Shown piece after piece: positions 12,916 through 23,300 of a stretch of 64,000 nt of DNA; the stretch's first letter is position 1, and every line of letters begins with the position of its first letter. A program made the position numbers and the translations under genes. The notes below the pieces were generated by a model that made no database searches, was not told the DNA's origin, and saw nothing but the letters and a program-made list of their open reading frames with translations. Source of the DNA: Didymodactylos carnosus (taxonomy: Eukaryota; Rotifera; Eurotatoria; Philodinida; Philodinidae); contig CAJNOQ010000160.1 of the NCBI GenBank assembly GCA_905250885.1, positions 1 to 64,000 of the forward strand, in the 5' to 3' direction.

Positions 12916-14309
12916 ATTAATATTTTGATAGAAATCTGAAATAAGATTATATGAAACAATATTTTTGGGCTCAAAAGTTTGATGCATAGAACAGTTACTT
13001 ATATTGTTAAGTACATTTTTGAAGTTGAGTTCGGTGTACAGTCATATTTGATAAGATCATATATCATATCATCAATCATAAGTTAGAAACAGATGAATGG
13101 TCATCTTATCCGCTGTATTATGAACTGTAATAATTAGATGTCTTATCCTTTTTGGTGCTTTAATCTGATCACTCGGTAAACCCGAACATTTTCTATTTGT
13201 AGCAAGATGCCAAAAGTTTAAGAAAAATTTTTGAAACCATAGCAATGTTTCTTCGTCAATTTTTCCTAAACTTTTGGCAATACATCTCGGTACAAATAGA
13301 AAATCTTCGGGGTTATCGAGTGTACTGAATACGAAAAAGCACTTTTCCGCAACTCTAAATGAATTTTTGTTTTTACTTAACGCTGACATGTTATCACGTC
13401 GATATTATTTCTTTTGTTAAATTTGTGTCAAAGTATTTTGCTGTGATTTCTTTTTGATAATATTAGTGTTTTGTGCAGTTACATCATGCGAGTTAATACG
13501 GAATTAAATGAGCCTTAACGAAAGTTCATGTCGCGAGAGTTCGACGATCTACATGCTAGTTTATTTATGTTTTAAATTTGTTGATGCTTTTGTGTCCAAT
13601 GTTTCGCCAATAAAGTTAGAGTGAAACTATTCTATTAGAAAAGTTACTTATTATTATGAAGATTTATTATCTTATGAAAGTTGTAATAATGAAGCAACCT
13701 TGTATCTCTGTGATGATTAATTGAAAGAGTGCAACTATGTTAAACCATTATTACAATCAAGCAACACCCACCAGTTCTGAGTAGTTCGATATCCTCCCTG
13801 TAGCTTCAAACCTTCGATGATGTTCACCCATTACTTATTATCAATCACGACTCTAGATAGAAGACTAGATCGACGCAGAGTTCTTTTGTTTAGTTGTTTG
13901 AGCTTTTCATAGATAATCACTAACCAGGTTCTAGCTTTCGACAAGCCCGAGGAACTACGTTGAATATTTCACTATAAAACTATGCTACCGGAGGCACACA
14001 AATATAGGTAACTGACACAAGCTGATTGCACGGCCAATTCAAGCGTAGTATCTCTCGTATGTGGTGGAGCACCAGGAACTGCAGAAGAAGCCTGAGCACT
14101 CGGTGTACTTATCAGAGAACAGGACAACAGAGTAATCTCCTTTTGTTTCTGTAGTTCTTCATGTAAATGCATAAACGTATAAATTCTGTCCCGTTAAGCG
14201 ACAAACATTGCTTTATCATAACTACTTTTTCAATTAAAACAATCATTAAAACTACACGCACTATTACAACTTTAGCGTCAAATTAGATCTAATATTATGC
14301 AAACTGTCG
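12916..14309. other. Spacer downstream of the exon-array gene
   Basis: Contains one miniature element (13135-13363) and otherwise AT-rich sequence. This is the 3' side of the minus-strand array gene. A minus-strand frame at 13972-14172 looks mildly protein-like but has no recognisable domain. Confidence 0.4.
13135..13363. mobile_element. Miniature element family A, copy 1
   Basis: The right arm contains CGAAAAAGCACTTTTCCGCA and ends AACTCTAAATGAA. The left arm is its degenerate complement, and both arms share the core GAAAATTTTCTATTTGT-like stretch plus an inner GCCAAAAGTTTA motif. Three more copies lie near 16.6, 44.7 and 59.7 kb. No coding capacity. Confidence 0.65.
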
Positions 14310-17300
14310 TTAGAGAATCGTGCATACTTTTGCTTTTGGACTTCTCGGGCTGTTTTTATGCTGCTTTTTTGCTGTACTAATCTCATCGATATGCACTTTG
14401 TTGTTGTTGTTAGTAATTTTCATGCTTACTCGTTTCGGATAATATTTTTCCACTTCTAGTTGAAAATGTATAATATCAAGAACTGATAATTGATTCGAAT
14501 CAATCTCATTGTTGGCAATTCTTTGATAATCACTTTTTAGTAAATCGATTGTTTTCGAAGAATTTTGTTTACTCAATTCGTACAATTTTATTATACTTTT
14601 TCCATCATAATTTACCAGTAATCTTCCAAATGCAGTCAGACCATTATCTTTACACCATTCGACAACTTGTTTGTTCGTCCACATTGTAAGTGGAATTTCC
14701 TGATATTTTTCATTCGTCTCACTTTCTATAACTTTCGATTTAATTGCGTCCATTTTTTTAAACGTTGTTTCACTTCGTAATCCAGCTTGCAGTCTGCTGA
14801 CATTCTGGTAAATCTTACCCTCGGATCTCCTATCCATTAGTAAATCCCCCCTTTTAGCGTCATCGTTAGTTGTTGACCGTCGGAAATCACTTGTTCTTGT
14901 GTCCTGTGCTTCTTCATCCGATGAACTTTTCTAAAGTTTATGATAGAATAAAATATGTTTTCTCATGCTGATCAACTTACCCGACGATCAACTTCAGCGT
15001 TCCAGTACGTAATTTTTGTAGTAATGCCCACGTGTGATGTTGGAGATCCAGATTTAAATGTAGTAAAAGTTGGATATTCATAGTTCTCCTCTACATCATC
15101 AGCCGCCCCATGCTCTTTTTGAGTGACATCGTCATTTGTTCGATATCTGAAGTCGTTTCTTCTTGTATCCTGTGCGTCTTCAACCGATGAACTTTTCTAA
15201 AGTTTATGATGGAATGAAATGTGTTTTCTCATGCTCATCAACTTACTCGACGATCGACGTCAGCGTTTCGGTCCGTAATCGTTTTATGGTTATCAACCCG
15301 TGATGTTGCAGCTCCACGTTTAAGTCTGATAATAGTTGCATAGCCATAGTTCTCGTCTACATCATCAACCTTCTCATCCTCTTTTTGAGTCAGATCGCCA
15401 TTTGTTCGATATCTGAAGTCGTTTGTTCTTGTATCCTGTGCTTCTTCATCCAATAAACTTTTCTAAAGTTTATGATAGAATAAAATATGTTTTCTCATGC
15501 TGATCAACTTACTCGACGATCGACGTCAGTGGTCTGGCGCATAATCGTTTTCTGGTTATCCACCTGTGATGTTGGAGAACCAGATTTAAATCTAGTAATA
15601 GTTTGATATCCATAGTTCTCGTCTACATCATCAGCCTTCTCATCCTGTTTTTGAGTGATATCCACAGTTGTTCGATAGCTGAAGTGGTTTGTTCTTGTAT
15701 CCTGTGCGTCTTCAACCGATGAACCTTCCTAAAGTTTATGATGGACTAAAGTACGTTTTCTTATGCTAATCAACTTACTCGACGATCGACATCAGCGTTC
15801 AAGCGCGTAATCCTTTTCTGGTTATCCACCTGTGATGTTGGAGAACCAGATTTAAATCTAGTAGTAGTTTGATAGTCATAGTTCTCGTCTACATCATCAG
15901 CCTCCTCATCCTTTGTTTGAGTGATATCCTCAGTTGTTCGATAGCTGAAGTGGTTTGTTCTTGTATCCTGTACTTCTTCATCCAACGAAGCTTCCTAAAG
16001 TTTATGATGGACTAAAGTACGTTTTCTCATGCTGCTCAACTTACTCGACGATCGACGTCAGCGTTCCGGTACGTAATTTTTGTATCATTTTCCACGTATG
16101 ATCTTGGAGATCCAGATTCAAATCGAGAAATAGTTTGATAGTCATAGTTCTCGTTTACATCATCAGTCTCCTCATCCTTTGTTTGAGTGATATCCTCAGT
16201 TGTTCGATATCTGAAGTCGTTTGTTCTTGTATCCTGTACTTCGTCATCCAATGAACTTTTCTAAAGTTTATGATACAATGAAAAACGTTTTGTGAAAAGT
16301 TCCAAGAACTTGTCCGTTTTCAGAAAGAAATGAAACTTGAAGGTTATTTTAGAGCAGTGATTGTTCAAATATTTCGGTTAAAGAAATTTCAGTAGATGTA
16401 AATATCATTTCAGTAGCTGAAAATAGTGTTGTTGAAGTTTTGGCATCGAATTTAAAATTGATTTGGGTATTTATAGGTACTGAAATCGGTGTTCACAGCT
16501 GCTGAAACAGTGCTACGAATATCGAATATGTTGTTTATAATCGTTAAAAGTATTATTGTTAGCCAGTGGAAAAGTTGGTTGAAGCGGTAACTTATGCAGC
16601 TGTGTCAAGGGAAGGTACTGCAAAAAGTTTAGGAAAGATATTTGCAAACAAAGTTTTGTTAACCTTTTGACGGTACTCCTAGTCAAAAATAGGAAATCTT
16701 CGGGGTTATCGAGTGCGCTGATACGAAAAAGCACTTTTCCGCAACTCTAATGAACTTTATTTTTATGTGATTTGCGAGTAGTTTCCCCATCTGAAATGAT
16801 CATATGTGTTTATCCATACGGTGAAAAAAGAGGTGCAGTGTTGAAAAAAAATGCACTTTAGGCACCTTAAAGGCAACCTCATTTTTTTATTAGAAAGATG
16901 TTTTCACGTAACGGACGCGTCACGATGCCTTACGAAATCGCCTGAATTCCAGTTTTATGCGCTCATATTTTATAAGACGTTGTGGATGCGTAGTCAAGGC
17001 ACCTTCAATGCAATTTCCTATGTAAATCAGGCGCATTTTTGATGCATAAAGTAGGGCATACCGCTGTCTTAAAGCATCCAGGATGCATTAAATCCGCTGG
17101 GATCACATACAATAGCGGCCTACCATTAAAAACATGCAAAAAAAGAGATCAATAAATTTGTCTTTGATAAAAAAATAGGATAGAAACAATGTTAGTTTCA
17201 CTTCTTAGATATAGACGGATTAGGAACAAAGGACTCAATTGCTTGTTAGTGATAGGATTTTTAACTTCGCAATATGTCTGAGTGTATGCGTTATGATAAC

Positions 17301-20300
17301 AAATGGACAAAGTACCGTTTCCAATTCAGTTTTCGGTTCTATATAAAGCACTTGGTCAGAAATCATCGGATTTCCCTCACTCCAAAGTTGTTATAAAAAT
17401 GAAAGCACGTTGTTAATGAATAACTACACTGATATTGGTATGTAGAGACCTTTTCCCTTTTGATAAAGATATATGAAATGTTCGATCTCACAGTGCACAC
17501 TAAAAAATAATGTGTCGCATGTGTCGCAAATTGCGACATATACTGCGACACAACCATCTGCGACACCGGGAGCCCCTTGCGACACATTCCGCTGGGTATT
17601 TCTACCATAGAGAAAACAGTAGAAATTAAGTATTTTCGATCTCTTATTCGATTTTAAGAATATTTTTAGTTCATTTTGGGATGCTCTATTTAATGTCAAC
17701 AAGTTCAATCCGCCGGTAATATTCACAGGCCTTCAAAATATTTAGTTTCCGAGATCTGGGAGTAATGGCGTAGTCAAGGCCTCTGATCGTTTTTTTTTGC
17801 ATTAGAGAAAAAATGTTTAACGTAGAAAATAGTTAAAAAAGACCAAGAGAGGGATCTTTATCCACTAAAAACACCAATTCGAAATTGAAAACACTTAGAA
17901 AGTTAGAAAATTTTCTTATCTTTTACGTATTAGCGCCACCTATAGCGCATCAAAATTGAAAAGAAGCCGAGAAAAATACTAATGAAGACTGCTGAAAATA
18001 GTAAAACATAAAATTGCAATTTTTTGTAGAGATCAGATCCTGAAATGACCTCAAAGACTGTGTCTGAAAGTTCTTAGTAACGGCAACACAATTATGCGAC
18101 ACATTCTTTTGCGACACAATTTTCTCACAGGAGCTGCGACACAAAATGCGGCACAATATTTTTTACTGTGTGCTCTCATACAGAAAACATCTTAATACTG
18201 TTCAATACACATGTTTAAATCAATAAACAGTTCGTTCGATACGAACCGGATAAATTGTCCCAAACAGAGATAAAAAAAACTGAGGAACAAAATTTTTGTT
18301 CTTTCCCATCTGTTAACTGTTAGTCACTTTAACGTCTTCAAAACAAATGTACCTCTAAGTTGTTGCGTTTTAAGAAAAAGATACTTTAGACGCATTTGAT
18401 AGACATCATTAATATATCAGAAAACTATAACACACTACCTACGGACAAGATAGTTAGCCGCCCAAAAGCCACGAAGAAATCATGTAGTCACATTCAAGGC
18501 AACTATAATGCGTTGAGACTGTTCTAAGACGCAGAGTGATCCTAGTATCTAGTCAAGACCAAGATCTCTAGCAAGAAAAATGGAGATATAACGTTTTCAG
18601 AAACGTTTCCTATCTGCGCTGTTTTTTTGGCCACTATCAGATTATTGAACACATGATTTCGAATCTGTTGCTTGTTTACTTATAATGTAAGACATATGAT
18701 GTTCGAGATTACCTTTAAATGTGAAAATAGTTTGATAGTCATAGTACTCGTTTACCTCTTCAGCCTCCTCATCCTCTTTTTGAGTGACATCGTCATTTGT
18801 TCGATATCTGAAGTCTCGTGTTATTGTATCCTTTGCTTCTTCATTCAACGAACTTTTCTAAAGTTTATGATGGAATGAAATGTATTTTCCCATGCTGATC
18901 AACTTACTCGACGATCGACGTCAGCGTTCAAGCGCGTAATCCTTTTCTGGTTATCCGTCAGTGATGTTGGAGCACCAGATTTAAATCTAGTAGTAGTTTG
19001 ATAGTCATAGTTCTCGTCTATATCATCAGTCTCCTCATCCTCTTTTTGAGTCAGATCGCCAGTTGTTCGATATCTGAAGTCGTTTGTTCTTGTATCCTGT
19101 GCTTCTTCAACCGATGAACCTTCCTAAAGTTTATGATGGACTAAAGTACGTTTTCTTATGCTAATCAACTTACTCGACGATCGACATCAGCGTTCAAGCG
19201 CGTAATCCTTTTCTGGTTATCCACCTGTGATGTTGGAGAACCAGATTTAAATCTAGTAGTAGTTTGATAGTCATAGTTCTCGTCTACATCATCAGCCTGC
19301 TCATCCTGGTTTTGAGTGATATCCACAGTTGTTCGATAGCTGAAGTGGTTTGTTCTTGTATCCTGTACTTCTTCATCCAACGAACCTTCCTAAAGTTTAT
19401 GATGGACTAAAACACGTTTTCTTATGCTAATCAACTTACCCGACGATCGATGTCAGTGTTCTGGTACCTAATTTTTGTATCATTTTCCACGTATGATCTT
19501 GGAGATCCAGATTTAAATCTAGTAGTAGTTTGATAGTCATAGTTCTCGTTTACATCATCAGTCTCCTCATCCTGCTTTTGAGTGATATCCTCAGTTGTTC
19601 GATATCTGAAGTCGTTTGTTCTTGTATCCTGTGCTTCTTCATCCAATGAACCTTCCTAAAGTTTATGATGGACTAAAACACGTTTTCTTATGCTAATCAA
19701 CTTACTCGACGATCGATGTCAGTGTTCTGGTACCTAATTTTTGTATCATTTTCCACGTATGATGTTGGAGATCCAGATTCAAATCGAGTAATAGTTTGAT
19801 ATGCATAGTTCTCGTCTCTATCATCAGTCTCCTCATCCTTTGTTTGAGTGATATCCTCAGTTGTTCGATAGCTGAAGTGGTTTGTTCTTGTATCCTGTAC
19901 TTCTTCATCCAACGAAGCTTCCTAAAGTTTATGATGGACTAAAGTACGTTTTCTCATGCTGCTCAACTTACTCGACGATCGACGTCAGCGTTCCGGTACG
20001 TAATTTTTGTATCATTTTCCACGTATGATCTTGGAGATCCAGATTCAAATCGAGAAATAGTTTGATAGTCATAGTTCTCGTTTACATCATCAGTCTCCTC
20101 ATCCTTTGTTTGAGTGATATCCTCAGTTGTTCGATATCTGAAGTCGTTTGTTCTTGTATCCTGTACTTCGTCATCCAATGAACTTTTCTAAAATTGATGA
20201 TAGAATAAAATATGTTTTCTCATGTTGATCAACTTACTCGACGATCGACGTCAGCGTTCCGGTACGTAGTTTTTGTGATATCGTTAGTTGTTCGATATCT

Positions 20301-23300
20301 GAAGTGGTTTGTTCTTGTATCCTGTGCTTCTTCAACCGATGAACCTTCCTAAAGTTTATGATGGACTAAAGTACGTTTTCTTATGCTAATCAACTTACTC
20401 GACGATCGACATCAGCGTTGCGGTATATAATTTTTGTATCATTTTCCACGTATGATCTTGGAGATCCAGATTCAAATCTAGTAGTAGTTTGATAGTCATA
20501 GTTCTCGTTTACATCATCAGTCTCCTCATCCTTTGTTTGAGTGATATCCTCAGTTGTTCGATATCTGAAGTCGTTTGTTCTTGTATCCTGTACTTCGTCA
20601 TCCAATGAACTTTTCTAAAGTTTATGATACAATGAAAAACGTTTTGTGAAAAGTTCCAAGAACTTGTCCGTTTTCAGAAAGAAATGAAACTTGAAGGTTA
20701 TTTTAGAGCAGTGATTGTTCAAATATTTCGGTTAAAGAAATTTCAGTAGATGTAAATACCATTTCAGTAACTGGAGACAGTCCCGTCGCAATATCGGCGT
20801 CATCAAATTTAAGGTTAATTTTGGTGCTACTGAAATAGTTTTGCGAATGTTGAATGTGTTGTTTATATTTATTAAAATTATTATTCTTAGCCGATGTAAA
20901 TGTTGATTAAGACGGTCAGTTATGGGCTTGTGTTGAAGGAAGGAAAACCAGTTAGAACTACGAATTTGTGTCATTTTGTATCAAAAATATAATATCAAAA
21001 TATTCCTAATTAATATTTCGTTTCTGTCGCATATTTTTAAACAATATTTGGTTGAACAGTGCTTAGACTAAAATGATTATTTCCTATGGAAAATTTTATG
21101 GACGAGGCGCTGCTATCTCTGTTTGTTTTAGCCAAATGCTCGTAAACTAGCGCCACAGCCAGACATGTACGCTGATAAAAAATTTTCGGTGGTGACGAAG
21201 GAAATTTTTAAGATAGGGGGCGGCGCGAGACTATGAAAACTCCAGGTGTATCTGTACGTTGCCGTATACGAAAAGAGCGAAACGCGCTGGAGATGCCTAA
21301 GGGAAGAACGTACTAACAAAACTAGTGAAAATTTTCGGAAAAAAGTTTTCTCGGCCCTCGGCGGCGACAAAAGTTTTTAACGGCATGGTTTGAGACCGCG
21401 GAAGTCGCAACAGCTTTTCTCCGTCTTCAGTGGCGGCGGCGCATATCTCTGGTCACAGCATGACTGAGTGATTTGCCAATAGTTTCTCTATCTGAAATGA
21501 TAATTTATCGTGAGGTGTGCCACTAGTTTATTGAAATGTATCCAATTAGCCACCCTAGCGGCTGTTAAAGAATAGAAAATAGCGCTTATATGTCAGAAAA
21601 CTAAGTATGAAGTCTCAAAAATTGCCAGATTTTTGGTGTATAAAAAGATAAATATCTATTTATCATAAATAATGTCAATCTCATTATTTTTACTCTAACT
21701 CATGTTCCTTCCGTCGCCTAGAGCAAAATTCTTTTTAGAACCGTCGTAAAATTCTCTACAAAATAATGTCTAAACTCGTAAAAAAGTAAATATTGGAAAA
21801 TTCATAACTAAGTCCAACTACGGTACGAAAAGCACCTCAAGTTTTTGGTGAGGGTGAAACCTAAGTCGGTGAAAATGAACGAAACATTGCATAATTGTAC
21901 ATCAAATTGTAGCTCTTGACGAGTTGATTCTAATGTAAGGAATTTGGTCTCGATCTAACTTTACATTCGAGTGATACTCCATTTACTTGAAAATTTCCTG
22001 AAGTTTGATCTCGATTTTCTCCTAAACGCTCCGAAAATTTTTCGAGATTTTTTCAGGATAGAAATTACTTAGCAGGATTTATAACTTTGCCCATACAACT
22101 ATCCTCGACACTTTCCATTTTTCATCCTCAGTTTTCCAGAAAACAGCAGAAGAAAATGTTTAAGTCGAAAAAAATACCATATGTACAAAGTTTTCATGTT
22201 TTTCGCCTTTCGTATAATTTGCTTAGTTTTCTTGATTGAAGTTCTGAAATTAAAGTTTAGGTATGATCTTTTAGAGAATTTTACGGCGGTTCTGTTAAAA
22301 AAGGAACTTGCTACACCGAACCTAAGGAACAGGAGTTAGAGCAAAAATATCGAGACCAAGATTATTTATGGTACATCCGTTAGAGTGTCTAACTTTCACA
22401 GTGCATACATGGATTATGCGCCACTTACAACGTGCTTGATTTTAAGACAAAAGAAGAATTAAAAAGAACATAAATCATTTTCAAGACTACAACAGTTGCT
22501 ACGCTTCCATCTGTTCACTTTTTTTATCTCCAGCAATACCGATAAATACATCTTCTCAACGTATATTTCATGGCTGACGACCTTATGAATATGTTTAATC
22601 AATTTTATCGAAGTTTTCACATTTTTTCCTCCAAAGGAGCAACGCTAACAAGGTTTTTCCATGCTGATCCACTTACTCGACGATCAACTTCACCGTTGTG
22701 GCGCGTAATCTTTTTATCGTTATCCACCTGTGATGTTGGAGATCCAGGTTTAAATATAGTAATAGTTTGATATTCATAGTACTCGTCCACATCATCAGCC
22801 TCCTTATTCTCTTTTTGGGTAACCCACATATCAATTGTTCGATATCTGTAGTCTCTTGTTCTTGTATCCTGTGCTTCTTCATCCGAACTTTTCTAAACTT
22901 TATGATGGAATGAAATGTGTTTTCTCATGCTAATCAACTTACTCGACGATCAACTTCAGCGTTCTGGCGCGTAATCGTGTTATCGTTGTCCACGTGTGAT
23001 ACTGGAGATTCAGGTTTAAACACAGTAATAGTTTCATATTCATAGTACTCGTCTACAGCATCAGTCTGCTCATCCTGTTTTTGAGTGATATCATCAGTTG
23101 TATGATATCTGAAGTCGTTTCTTCTTGTATACTGTGTGTCTTCATCCAATGAACTTTTCTAAAGTTTATGATGGAATGAAATGTGTTTTCTCATTCTGAT
23201 CAACTTACTGGGCGATCGGCGTCAGCGTTCTGGCGCGTAATCGTTTTATCGTTGCCAGTTTGTATTGATGAAAATCCATATTTGAAGTCAGTAATATTCC

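Larger units (their letters stand above)
16261..18641. other. Long intron 2 of the array gene
   Basis: About 2.4 kb between array blocks 2 and 3. The bases next to the exons still look like the ends of a 50-nt unit intron. It contains a family A miniature copy (16590-16754) and a TIR element (17490-18176). The rest is unrecognised. Confidence 0.6.

Noticed and set aside
13972-14172. Small minus-strand frame with Ser/Pro/Ala-rich content
   Set aside because: No domain, no clear splice context, and it lies downstream of the array gene stop. Could be 3' UTR.
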